From the NCBI RefSeq assembly GCF_011047135.1, contig NZ_CP049255.1, positions 1,984,001-2,048,000 on the forward strand: DNA of 64,000 bases, in the 5' to 3' direction. The position numbers were made by a program, and so were the translations under genes. Each line of letters opens with the position of its first letter. Position 1 is the stretch's first letter. Of the stretch, positions 46,877-55,719 are shown piece after piece. A model generated the notes under the pieces. It did no database searches, was not told the DNA's origin, and saw only the letters and a program-made list of their open reading frames with translations. The stretch comes from Microbacterium endophyticum (GTDB lineage Bacteria; Actinomycetota; Actinomycetes; Actinomycetales; Microbacteriaceae).

Positions 46877-48439
46877 TCATGCCAGCTCGTCGCTCGTGGC
46901 TTCGAACGCGGCCCATAGCTCGGCGCGGGTGCCGAAATGAGAGAGGTCTCGTTTCAGTACTTTCTCGGCCTGCGCTATGCGTGCACGCACCGTATGGCGG
47001 TGGACGCGCAGCACTCGGGCAGTCGTCTCATAGGAGCAGTTGTTTGCGAGCCACACGCGCAAGGAGTTTTCGAGCTCAGATCGCTCGCGCTCGTCGAGAG
47101 CTCGGAGCGGTGCGAGTGAGGCTCTCGCGAAAGTCCGCGCGTCAGCTGTGTCTAAGACAGCGCGGATGCCGGCGCGCGACACCTCCGAAAACACGCTGAC
47201 GCTGTCACGCCCACGTTTGCGGGCTAGAAGCGCTTGCTCGTAGCCCGTTGAGAAGTCATCCCAGTGCGCGTGCTCAGCGACGCCGAGCCGTACGTCGAAG
47301 AGCTCGGTCATGTCAGCGAACACGGCACCATTCCCGCCGGCGCCAAGGAGCAGCACGAGCGCGTCATCACAGCGCCCGAAGAACAGTGCACCTTGCTGCT
47401 CTTCGGCGCGTAGCTCCAGCCACTCGGCGAGGGGCGCGATGGCGGTCGATCCCGCCGATGTGACGCCGATGGTTAGTGGCGGCGCGGGGAGCGGCCCGAA
47501 TACCTCGCGGGCAAGTTTCGCTGCGAGAGTCGGGTTCTGTGCGCGAAGCGCCTGGAGAACGCCGGCGCGCAGCTGGGTTCGTGCGCGCTGCAAATTCTGC
47601 TGCTGCTCAAGGGCCAGGCCAGCCATCGCGACCACCGATGTCACCAGGCCTCGACTCTCCTGATCGAGTTCGCCGCCTCCGATGGCAATAACGCCACGCA
47701 AGCGGCCGCCACGCCCTAGTGTTTGCAGACTGAACGAAGTCTGCTCGATACGGAAGGACGACCCGGCACGCGCATTGCGGCGCAGCACCCCGCGCACTTC
47801 GTCGGATAATGCTCCCATTGTGGATTCTGAGAGACCGGCTTCGGGATGCTGGCGCGTCAGGCTCCCGCTCGCGTCGAAAAGCCCGACCCACGCGCCGAGT
47901 TGACGAGAGAGTTCGGTGAGCGTGGCGCCGAGGGCATTGGGGCGAAGTGCCGCCAGGGAGATCGCGCGCTGAGCTGACAGCGCCCATGACCTGCGGGCGT
48001 ACGAGAGCGCAGCGATAGCTTCGGCATTCGCGCGAGCGATTGCGATGAAAGGCGTGACGTACGGCACCTCGAAGAGCGGGATGCTGTGCGCTTGACACGC
48101 AGCGCGAAGCGGCTCGGGGATGCCCTCGCGCACAACCTCGGTGCCGAATCCGAGGGCAACAACCCCTCGTCGCTTTAGACGAGCCACATAGTCATCGAAC
48201 GAAGCGGGGCTCTCGTCGGTGAACTGGGTTCCTGTCGTGAGGAGGGCGAGTCCATCCGAAAGGAAGGGCGTCGGATCAGCGAGATCCGAGCTGTGAACCC
48301 AGCGAACGTCCTGCTCTAGAGCACCAGGCGGAAGGGACTCGGGTGACGAGGCAAGGCGCAGCCCGAGGTCAGTGCGGCCGAGAAGCGCGCTGAGGGTTGG
48401 TCTATCTGCCGTCGAGTCGCCGGTGCCGCCCATATACAT
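46877..48439 (-). CDS. PucR-family transcriptional regulator
   Basis: A 520-residue regulator. The N-terminal PucR ligand domain runs to about residue 140 (LGLRLASSPESLPPGALEQ ... GLALLTTGTQF), a GGDEF-like/CdaR middle follows, and the C-terminal HTH_30 is CSYETTARVLRVHRHTVRAR. PucR regulators typically activate neighbouring catabolic genes for purines, polyamines or GABA (GabR-like use in Bacillus). Divergent from gabT, it is the likely activator of the 48.5-55.1 kb cluster. The start is either of two close ATGs. Confidence 0.88.
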   Translation of the reverse strand: MYMGGTGDSTADRPTLSALLGRTDLGLRLASSPESLPPGALEQDVRWVHSSDLADPTPFLSDGLALLTTGTQFTDESPASFDDYVARLKRRGVVALGFGTEVVREGIPEPLRAACQAHSIPLFEVPYVTPFIAIARANAEAIAALSYARRSWALSAQRAISLAALRPNALGATLTELSRQLGAWVGLFDASGSLTRQHPEAGLSESTMGALSDEVRGVLRRNARAGSSFRIEQTSFSLQTLGRGGRLRGVIAIGGGELDQESRGLVTSVVAMAGLALEQQQNLQRARTQLRAGVLQALRAQNPTLAAKLAREVFGPLPAPPLTIGVTSAGSTAIAPLAEWLELRAEEQQGALFFGRCDDALVLLLGAGGNGAVFADMTELFDVRLGVAEHAHWDDFSTGYEQALLARKRGRDSVSVFSEVSRAGIRAVLDTADARTFARASLAPLRALDERERSELENSLRVWLANNCSYETTARVLRVHRHTVRARIAQAEKVLKRDLSHFGTRAELWAAFEATSDELA

Positions 48440-48514
48440 CCTGTCTACTTCTCTGGCCCAAACTGTACAGCCCGGCGAGTGCGGTGCGGAAGATTCACTT
48501 CTACGCTCACGGCC

Positions 48515-49873
48515 ATGAGCATCACCAGCCCCCAGTCCACAGCGATCAGCGGCGGGCCCCAGCTTCCGCAGCAGCGATTTCTCTCGACGACGATTCCCGG
48601 GCCGCGTTCGAAGGAGCTACTCGCGCGGAAGGCCGACTCTGTGCCCGCGGGAGTCGGACACACCGTCCCGATTGCCGCTGTCGCCGCAGGCGGTGGCGTG
48701 ATCATCGACGCTGACGGCAACAGCCTCATCGATCTGGGGTCGGGTATCGCTGTCACGACGGTCGGTAACGCGCACCCGGCTGTTGTCGCCGCTGTGCAAG
48801 AACAGGTCGCGCGTTTTACTCACACCTGCTTCATGATCTCGCCCTACGAGTCGTACGTTGCTGTCGCCGAGGCGCTGAACCGCCTGACACCAGGACGGTA
48901 CGCGAAGAAGACGGCGCTGTTCAATTCGGGTGCAGAGGCAGTAGAAAACGCCGTCAAAGTTGCTCGAAAATTCACAGGCAAGCAGGCAGTTGTCGCTTTC
49001 GATAACGCGTATCACGGCCGCACCAATCTCACGATGGCGCTGACTGCGAAGTCGATGCCCTACAAGAGTGGATTCGGTCCGTTCGCGGGAGAGATCTATC
49101 GCGCCCCGACGTCGTATCCCTACCGGGATGGCTTGAGCGGGCCAGAAGCCGCCCGCAGAGCCATCTCCTTGATCGAGAAGCAGGTAGGAGCAGAGAACCT
49201 CGCAGCGATCATCATCGAACCCATTCAGGGTGAGGGCGGCTTCATCGTGCCGGCTGACGGTTTTCTCCCGGCCCTGGTTGCGTGGTGCCGGAAAAACGGT
49301 GTGGTCTTCATCGCTGATGAAGTGCAGACCGGGTTCGCTCGCACTGGTGCCATGTTTGCAAGCTCGGGTTTCGGAATCGAGCCCGACCTCGTCACGACAG
49401 CGAAAGGCCTTGCCGCCGGCTTACCGCTCGCCGCCGTCACTGGCCGCGCCGAGATCATGGATGCCTCGCACGCGGGCGGGCTGGGGGGCACGTACGGCGG
49501 AAACCCGATTGCGTGTGCCGCAGCTCTCGCGGCAATCGACGTGTATGAGAACGATGCGCTCATCGAACGTGCTGTCGAAATCGAGAAGATCTTGTTCGCC
49601 CGGCTTGAAGAGATGCAGGCGCGGGACTCGCGGATAGGTGATGTGCGCGGGCGCGGAGCGATGGTGGCAGTCGAACTGGCGGATCCCGACACGGGTGCGC
49701 CCGACAGCGCGCTCGCGGCCGACATCGCGAAGGCGTGCATCGCCGCCGGCGTCATCGTGCTGACCTGCGGAACCTACGGCAACGTCATCCGGTTTTTGCC
49801 GCCGTTGTCGATCGGCGATGAGCTGCTGCATGAGGGCCTCGATGTTGTCGCCGAAGTAATGGCGCGCATCTGA
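48515..49873 (+). CDS. gabT: 4-aminobutyrate aminotransferase GabT
   Basis: Moves the amino group of GABA to 2-oxoglutarate, giving succinate semialdehyde. The 452-residue class III transaminase has NSGAEAVENAVKVARKFT, AFDNAYHGRTNLTMAL, FIADEVQTGFARTG and the PLP lysine in VTTAKGLAAGLPLAA. The ATG at 48515 is chosen because it matches the family N-terminus; the earlier in-frame start lies in the promoter area. First gene of a five-gene run reading away from the PucR regulator. Putrescine or aminovalerate could also be substrates. Confidence 0.92.
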   Translation: MSITSPQSTAISGGPQLPQQRFLSTTIPGPRSKELLARKADSVPAGVGHTVPIAAVAAGGGVIIDADGNSLIDLGSGIAVTTVGNAHPAVVAAVQEQVARFTHTCFMISPYESYVAVAEALNRLTPGRYAKKTALFNSGAEAVENAVKVARKFTGKQAVVAFDNAYHGRTNLTMALTAKSMPYKSGFGPFAGEIYRAPTSYPYRDGLSGPEAARRAISLIEKQVGAENLAAIIIEPIQGEGGFIVPADGFLPALVAWCRKNGVVFIADEVQTGFARTGAMFASSGFGIEPDLVTTAKGLAAGLPLAAVTGRAEIMDASHAGGLGGTYGGNPIACAAALAAIDVYENDALIERAVEIEKILFARLEEMQARDSRIGDVRGRGAMVAVELADPDTGAPDSALAADIAKACIAAGVIVLTCGTYGNVIRFLPPLSIGDELLHEGLDVVAEVMARI

Positions 49874-49899
49874 TGAACGGCGAGACAAAGGAGTCGATG

Positions 49900-51258
49900 A
49901 TGGCCGAGATTAACCGCGATGTCGTGGTGGTAGGAGCGGGCGCAGCTGGGCTGACCGCAGCCAACGACCTGAGGAAGGCCGGGGTGTCGGTCGCTGTTCT
50001 CGAGGCCCGAGACCGCGTGGGAGGAAGATTGTGGACCGACGTCGTCGACGGCGCGATGCTCGAACTTGGCGGGCAGTGGGTGTCACCCGATCAAGATGCC
50101 TTGATCGACACCGTCGCGGAACTCGGCCTCGAAACCTTTAGTCGCTATCGCGAAGGCGAGAGCGTTTACATCGGGCCTGACGGCACATTGACCCGCTTCA
50201 CGGGAGACATTTTTCCCGTGGCTCCCGCGACCGAGAAGATCATGGTCGATCTCATCGATCGACTTGACGTGATGGTCGCGCAGATGGATCCCGATCGCCC
50301 ATGGGAGCACCCCGATGCTGAGGCTCTTGATCGTGTCTCGTTCGAAGGGTGGCTGCGCCAGCAGACGGATGACGCAGAAGCCGTCGACAACATCGCTCTC
50401 TTCATCGCAGGGGCGATGCTCACGAAGCCGCCGCATGCGTTTTCTGCACTGCAGGCGCTTCTCATGGCGGCAAGCGCAGGAAGCTTCACGAACCTCGTCG
50501 ATGCTGACTTCATTCTGGATAAGCGTGTTGTGGGAGGCCTCCAGCAGGTGCCCCTCCTTCTGGCGGAGCGTCTGGGCGACGACGTGTACCTCGGTCAGCC
50601 TGTTCGTCGGCTGGAATGGGGAGACGGCGCGGTGACGGTGGCAGCAGACGGGGTCACCGTGCACGCGCGCGCGGCGGTTCTAGCCGTTCCGCCAGTTCTC
50701 TACAACCGCGTCTCATTCGTGCCGCCGCTACCGCGACTTCAGCACCAGCTGCACCAGCATCTGTCGATGGGTTTCGTTATCAAAGTCCACGCGGTGTACG
50801 ACCGGCCCTTTTGGCGGGAACAGGGTCTGTCGGGAACCGCCTTCAGCCCCTATGAAATTTCGCACGAAGCTTACGACAACACCAACCACGGCGATGAACG
50901 CGGCACACTCGTGGGTTTTGTCTCTGATAAACATGCTGACGACCTTTTCCGGTTGAGCGCGGCGGAGCGAAAAGAGCGAATTCTCGAATCGCTTTCTCAC
51001 TATTACGGTGACGAGGCGAAGTCTCCGGTCGTCTACTACGAAAGCGACTGGGGCAGCGAAGAATGGACTCGCGGAGCGTACGCGGCAAGCTTTGACCTCG
51101 GTGGTTTGCATCGATACGGGGCCGATCTTCGCACTGCCGTTGGCCCGATCCACTTCGCTTGTAGCGACCTCGCCGGTGCCGGGTACCAGCACGTCGACGG
51201 CGCGATTCGTATGGGCCATCTCGTCGCAAGTCAGATCGTGGCGCAGGTGAGGTCGTGA
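49900..51258 (+). CDS. Flavin monoamine oxidase, putrescine oxidase-like
   Basis: A 452-residue FAD enzyme. The dinucleotide motif VVVVGAGAAGLTAANDLRK is at the N-terminus, then the amine-oxidase signature RVGGRLWTDVVDG and GGQWVSP; the flavin-contact C-terminus is GYQHVDGAIRMGHLVA. In micrococcal putrescine oxidases this group turns putrescine into 4-aminobutanal; the gab context supports that. The ATG at 49900 has AAAGGAG 6 bases upstream, better than the ATGs at 49873 and 49897. The Usp gene overlaps its end. Confidence 0.88.
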   Translation: MAEINRDVVVVGAGAAGLTAANDLRKAGVSVAVLEARDRVGGRLWTDVVDGAMLELGGQWVSPDQDALIDTVAELGLETFSRYREGESVYIGPDGTLTRFTGDIFPVAPATEKIMVDLIDRLDVMVAQMDPDRPWEHPDAEALDRVSFEGWLRQQTDDAEAVDNIALFIAGAMLTKPPHAFSALQALLMAASAGSFTNLVDADFILDKRVVGGLQQVPLLLAERLGDDVYLGQPVRRLEWGDGAVTVAADGVTVHARAAVLAVPPVLYNRVSFVPPLPRLQHQLHQHLSMGFVIKVHAVYDRPFWREQGLSGTAFSPYEISHEAYDNTNHGDERGTLVGFVSDKHADDLFRLSAAERKERILESLSHYYGDEAKSPVVYYESDWGSEEWTRGAYAASFDLGGLHRYGADLRTAVGPIHFACSDLAGAGYQHVDGAIRMGHLVASQIVAQVRS

Positions 51259-52142
51259 GTCGCTCCATCGTGGTGGGCTACACCGCGACGGACTCGGGAG
51301 CGGACGCTCTTGTCCTGGGTGCACGTCTCGCCGCGGCGAGCGGGAGCCAGCTCGAAATTGTGATCGTGCTGCCGTCCGATGATCGCAGCGTCATTACACC
51401 GCCGGACGCGGGTTTCGACCGGCATCTTCGTGAAGTCGCGCGTCAGTGGCTGGCGTCTGCCGCTGAACTTCTGCAGGATGCCGTCGCCCACAGCGGGCAT
51501 ATCAGGTACGGCGAATCGTTCGCCGAGGGGCTGATTGCGGCAGCCGCTGAGTTCAGCGCGAGCTATATCGTCGTCGGGGCTGGAAGCGGAGGGCTTCGTG
51601 GCAAGCACCGCCTCGGCACCGTCGCATCAGAACTGTTGCACTCGTCCGATGTCCCGGTGGTGCTCGCCCCGGAGGGTGCTCGGCACAATTCGCCGGGCGT
51701 AGCCATTGCACGGGTAACGGCGGCCGTAGGCACGCGGCCTGGTGCAGACGCGCTACTTGCCGAAGCGGTGGCGCTCGCTGCAGCAAGCGGCGCGAATCTG
51801 CGCTTGATCTCGCTTGCGACGGTGGACATGCCGCCGGGAACCGATACCGGGGCGATAAGACTCACCGGTGCCTCGCACGCACATGATGTCCTCGCGCAGG
51901 CGCACGATCAGCTGCCTCAGGGCGTCGATGCCCAGGTTCTCGTGGGCACGGGCGAAAGCATCGAAGATGCTGTGCAGGAGGTCGGGTGGGACCCGGACGA
52001 GATCGTGATGGTCGCATCAAGCCGTCTTGCTCAACCTCGGCGGCTCTTTCTCGGATCCACGGCAGCGAAAATGCTGCACGTTCTTTCGGTACCACTGATT
52101 GTCGTGCCTCGCACGCGTGCAACGGAAGGAGCACGGCAATGA
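51255..52142 (+). CDS. Universal stress protein, two tandem Usp domains
   Basis: A 295-residue cytosolic protein. Domain 1 (residues 1-140) ends in the ATP-binding motif VGAGSGGLRGKHRLGTVASE; domain 2 ends with ASSRLAQPRRLFLGSTAAKM, similar but with a weaker nucleotide loop. It sits between the amine oxidase and the permease with GTGA and ATGA overlaps on both sides, so it belongs to the catabolic operon. It may tune the permease, as some Usp-APC pairs are thought to; not shown by sequence. Confidence 0.9.
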   Translation: MSRSIVVGYTATDSGADALVLGARLAAASGSQLEIVIVLPSDDRSVITPPDAGFDRHLREVARQWLASAAELLQDAVAHSGHIRYGESFAEGLIAAAAEFSASYIVVGAGSGGLRGKHRLGTVASELLHSSDVPVVLAPEGARHNSPGVAIARVTAAVGTRPGADALLAEAVALAAASGANLRLISLATVDMPPGTDTGAIRLTGASHAHDVLAQAHDQLPQGVDAQVLVGTGESIEDAVQEVGWDPDEIVMVASSRLAQPRRLFLGSTAAKMLHVLSVPLIVVPRTRATEGARQ

Positions 52143-53698
52143 GCACTCCAGAACAGAAATCAACCTCGAGTGAAGCAGTCACAGGAGGGTTGTCTTCGAA
52201 AGGATTGAGCGCCGGCACCGTCGGGCTCATCGGCGCTGTGGTGATCGGCATTTCGTGTATCGCTCCGGCGTACACACTGACGGCGGCGCTTGGGCCGACG
52301 GTATCGGCGGTCGGTGTGCAGGTTCCCGCCATCATCCTTGTCGGGTTCATCCCGATGCTGCTCGTCGCATTTGGCTACCGCGAGTTGAATAACCGGATGC
52401 CTGACTCTGGGACGTCGTTCACTTGGGCGACGCGCGCGTTCGGTCCGTGGGTGGGCTGGATGGCAGGGTGGGGGCTGATCGCTGCCACGATCCTCGTGTT
52501 GTCGAATCTCGCGGGCATTGCCGTCGATTTTCTGTTCCTTCTGATTGCACAGCTCTCTGGAAATGATTCGATTGCTGACCTCGCATCGAATCCGTTCATC
52601 AACGTTGCGGTGTGTCTGCTTTTCATGCTGGGCGCGACGATGATCTCCTACCGAGATATGCAGACGACGCAGAAGCTCCAGTACGTACTCGTGAGTTTCC
52701 AAGTGGTCATTCTGGTCGTGTTTGCCGTCGCCGCCATCGTCGCGACGATGAATGGGAACGGGTTCGACCCCACGCCGATCGATTGGTCATGGTTCAACCC
52801 GTTTGCTGTTTCGTCTTTCAGCGCTTTCGCCGCTGGACTCTCACTCTCGATCTTCATCTTCTGGGGGTGGGATGTCACGCTCACGATGAATGAGGAGACG
52901 AAAGATCCCGACAAGACCCCCGGCCGCGCCGCCACGCTGACGGTCGTGGCGATCGTGACGCTCTACCTGTTGCTCGCCGTCTCGCTCATCATGTTCGCGG
53001 GAGTGGGTACAGGGGAGTACGGGCTCGGAAACCCAGACATTCAAGACAACGTGTTCTTCCACCTGTCAGGGCCAATCCTCGGACCGCTCGCGGCGCTCGT
53101 TTCGCTGGCTGTGCTCACAAGCTCGGCGTCGAGTCTGCAATCGACGTTCGTCTCGCCGGCGCGAACCCTCCTGGCGATGGGGCACTACGGGGCGCTTCCG
53201 AAGCGTTTTGCGACCGTGCACCCGAGGTTCTTCACCCCTGGCTTCGCAACGATCATCTCGGCGGTGGTCGCCTCGCTCTTTTACGCGGTCATGCGATTCG
53301 TGAGCGAGAACGTGTTGTGGGACACGATCACGGCACTCGGAATGATGATCTGCTTCTACTACGGCATCACCGCCTTCGCGTGCGTGTGGTACTTCCGAAA
53401 GCAATGGTTCGACTCAGCGCGGAACGTGTTCTTCACGTTCTTGTTCCCGCTCGTTGGTGGCGCAATTCTGGCGGTGCTTTTCGTGACGACTCTCGTCGAT
53501 TCAATGAACCCGGACTACGGCAGTGGCTCGAGCATCTTCGGGCTCGGACTGGTGTTCGTCCTGGGGGTCACGGTCATCGGGATCGGGATCATCATCATGA
53601 TCTGGCAGGCGGCGAAGCATCCCGCTTTCTTCAAAGGAGAGACGCTTGCAGTAGACGCGCCAGACACGCTTCGGCTACCGCGCCGCAAGTCAGCCTAA
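52139..53698 (+). CDS. APC-superfamily amino acid/polyamine permease
   Basis: A 519-residue permease with about twelve membrane helices. GTVGLIGAVVIGISCIAPAYT and FGYRELNNRMPDSGTSFTWATRAFGPW are the conserved first part, SIFIFWGWDVTLTMNEETKDP the middle. The position among gab genes suggests uptake of GABA or putrescine. The ATG at 52139 overlaps the Usp stop by 4 bases; longer in-frame extensions read the Usp gene out of frame. Followed by the dehydrogenase gene after 28 bases. Confidence 0.9.
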   Translation: MSTPEQKSTSSEAVTGGLSSKGLSAGTVGLIGAVVIGISCIAPAYTLTAALGPTVSAVGVQVPAIILVGFIPMLLVAFGYRELNNRMPDSGTSFTWATRAFGPWVGWMAGWGLIAATILVLSNLAGIAVDFLFLLIAQLSGNDSIADLASNPFINVAVCLLFMLGATMISYRDMQTTQKLQYVLVSFQVVILVVFAVAAIVATMNGNGFDPTPIDWSWFNPFAVSSFSAFAAGLSLSIFIFWGWDVTLTMNEETKDPDKTPGRAATLTVVAIVTLYLLLAVSLIMFAGVGTGEYGLGNPDIQDNVFFHLSGPILGPLAALVSLAVLTSSASSLQSTFVSPARTLLAMGHYGALPKRFATVHPRFFTPGFATIISAVVASLFYAVMRFVSENVLWDTITALGMMICFYYGITAFACVWYFRKQWFDSARNVFFTFLFPLVGGAILAVLFVTTLVDSMNPDYGSGSSIFGLGLVFVLGVTVIGIGIIIMIWQAAKHPAFFKGETLAVDAPDTLRLPRRKSA

Positions 53699-53726
53699 GA
53701 ACCACGACGGAGACATTGGAGCGCAC

Positions 53727-55100
53727 ATGAGTGAGTATGCGGTTGTGAACCCAGCCACGGGTCAGACGCTGGCCCAGTACGACACCTTCACCGACGCTGT
53801 TGTCGGGGAAAAGACAGAAACTGCGGATGCCGCCTACCGGGAGTGGCGTGACACTCCGGTCGCTGATCGTGCCGCGGTGTTGCGGCATGTAGCCGAGCTC
53901 CACCGCGAGCGACGTGAGAATCTCGCCGCGATCATCGTCCGAGAAATGGGGAAGCCGCTGGACGCGGCCCTTGGCGAAGTCGACTTCGCTGCGGATATTA
54001 CCGAGTTCTACGCCGACCAGTCCGAGCGCATCACGGCCGATCAGCCGCTAGACATCCTCGGCGAGGGGTCGGCATTCATCCGCCGCTCACCGCTGGGTGT
54101 TCTGCTCGGGATCATGCCGTGGAACTTTCCGTATTACCAGGTGGCGCGTTTTGCTGCTCCCAACCTGGTGCTCGGCAACACTATTCTGCTCAAGCACGCT
54201 CCGCAGTGCCCCGAGTCCGCTGCTGCTATCGAGCAAATGTACCTCGACGCTGGCGCACCGGAGGGGGCGTACGTCAACCTCTACATCACCAATGCGCAGG
54301 CAGCGGACGTTATCGCGGACCCGAGGGTGCAGGGTGTCTCCGTGACAGGTTCCGAGCGCGCCGGCTCGGCCGTTGCTGCACTTGCGGGCAAACACTTGAA
54401 GAAGGTGGCGCTCGAACTAGGTGGGTCGGATCCTTTCATCGTGCTCTCTACGCCTGATTTGAGTGCCACGGTGACTGCCGCTGTGGACGCCCGCATGGAC
54501 AACAACGGCCAGTCCTGTAACGCGCCGAAGCGCTTCATCGTGGTTGACGAGCTGTACGACGCCTTCGTGGAGAAGTTCGCCGCCGCAATGCAGTCCTGCA
54601 ACATGGGGGATCCCTTCGATCCCGACACCGTGCTCGGGCCGCTCTCGTCGCTGACTGCGGCTGAGCGGCTCGAGGAGCAAGTCGATCGGGCAGCGGCCCA
54701 GGGCGCAACGGTGGTTGTCGGAGGGCATCGCGACCAAGCGTTCTTCGAACCGACGGTACTCACCGGTGTAACGGCGCAGATGGATGCGTATCGCGAAGAG
54801 TTTTTCGGACCGGTCGGTGTTGTCTATCGAGTTGCCGATGAAGACGAAGCTGTTCTTGTGGCGAACGACACCCCGTTCGGACTTGGCTCCTACCTGTTCA
54901 CGACAGATGCAGACCAGGCGGATCGAGTGGCAGACCGAATTGAGGCGGGAATGGTTTTCGTCAACTGTGTACTCGCAGACTCTCCTGAGCTTCCATTCGG
55001 GGGAGTGAAACGCTCGGGGACAGGGCGCGAGATGGGGCTTCTTGCCGCTGACGAATTCGTCAACAAGAAGCTTGTCCGCACCGCTCCTCAATCGGCGTAG
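53727..55100 (+). CDS. Succinate-semialdehyde/aldehyde dehydrogenase (GabD-like)
   Basis: A 457-residue NAD(P)-dependent aldehyde dehydrogenase that would oxidise succinate semialdehyde to succinate. Catalytic Glu in VALELGGSDPFIVL, catalytic Cys in NNGQSCNAPKRFIV; MPWNFPYYQVARFAAP is the cofactor loop. Together with GabT it closes the path to the TCA cycle. 4-Aminobutanal could also be a substrate, so the one enzyme may serve two steps of putrescine breakdown; no second dehydrogenase is present. Confidence 0.9.
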   Translation: MSEYAVVNPATGQTLAQYDTFTDAVVGEKTETADAAYREWRDTPVADRAAVLRHVAELHRERRENLAAIIVREMGKPLDAALGEVDFAADITEFYADQSERITADQPLDILGEGSAFIRRSPLGVLLGIMPWNFPYYQVARFAAPNLVLGNTILLKHAPQCPESAAAIEQMYLDAGAPEGAYVNLYITNAQAADVIADPRVQGVSVTGSERAGSAVAALAGKHLKKVALELGGSDPFIVLSTPDLSATVTAAVDARMDNNGQSCNAPKRFIVVDELYDAFVEKFAAAMQSCNMGDPFDPDTVLGPLSSLTAAERLEEQVDRAAAQGATVVVGGHRDQAFFEPTVLTGVTAQMDAYREEFFGPVGVVYRVADEDEAVLVANDTPFGLGSYLFTTDADQADRVADRIEAGMVFVNCVLADSPELPFGGVKRSGTGREMGLLAADEFVNKKLVRTAPQSA

Positions 55101-55272
55101 ACGCGTTATCCGCGCCCGCAGCACGCGGCTGGAGTTCGCCTGTCGCATTGCCATGGCGTACACTTGAAGATGCAGTAGAAGTCTGCATTCTTTTGCCGTG
55201 CCCGCGGTTCGAAGTGTTCCTCGAATCGCGTCGCGGCAGCGGATGCAGGTTCCCTGGGACCTTCCGGTCTCT

Positions 55273-55345
<73 letters not shown>

Positions 55346-55390
55346 CGCGTCAGCGAATGCTGGCACACAGTGAATGATTCAGGTGGGTTA

Positions 55391-55663
55391 ATGGTCCAGG
55401 ACGAGCAGAAGGGCGAGGTTGTCGCGAAACGCGATGCCCCGCGTGAGAAGAAGCCCAACTTCTTCCAGCGCATCGTCATTTTCATCCGCCAGGTCTTTGC
55501 CGAGCTCCGCAAGGTGGTCACGCCTACGCGCCAAGAGCTTCTGAAGTTCACCGGTGTTGTGCTGGCTTTCGTTGTGGTCATGATGGCCCTCGTGTATGGC
55601 CTTGACCTGCTTTTTGTCTGGGTGACGACCGTCGTCTTCGGCACGCCGGGAGGCGTGGCCTAA
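55391..55663 (+). CDS. secE: Preprotein translocase subunit SecE
   Basis: A 90-residue one-helix protein of the SecYEG channel. The conserved amphipathic stretch is FIRQVFAELRKVVTPTRQEL, followed by one membrane helix (residues about 58-82). The ATG at 55391 has AGGTGGG close upstream and gives the normal actinobacterial length with a charged N-terminus; upstream in-frame starts run into tRNA-Trp. NusG follows, as in most bacteria. Confidence 0.94.
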   Translation: MVQDEQKGEVVAKRDAPREKKPNFFQRIVIFIRQVFAELRKVVTPTRQELLKFTGVVLAFVVVMMALVYGLDLLFVWVTTVVFGTPGGVA

Positions 55664-55719
55664 AAAGCTCCGCGGTAGTGGGAGTTGTCTTCCGCAACCA
55701 CGAATGGAAGTGAACTTAA

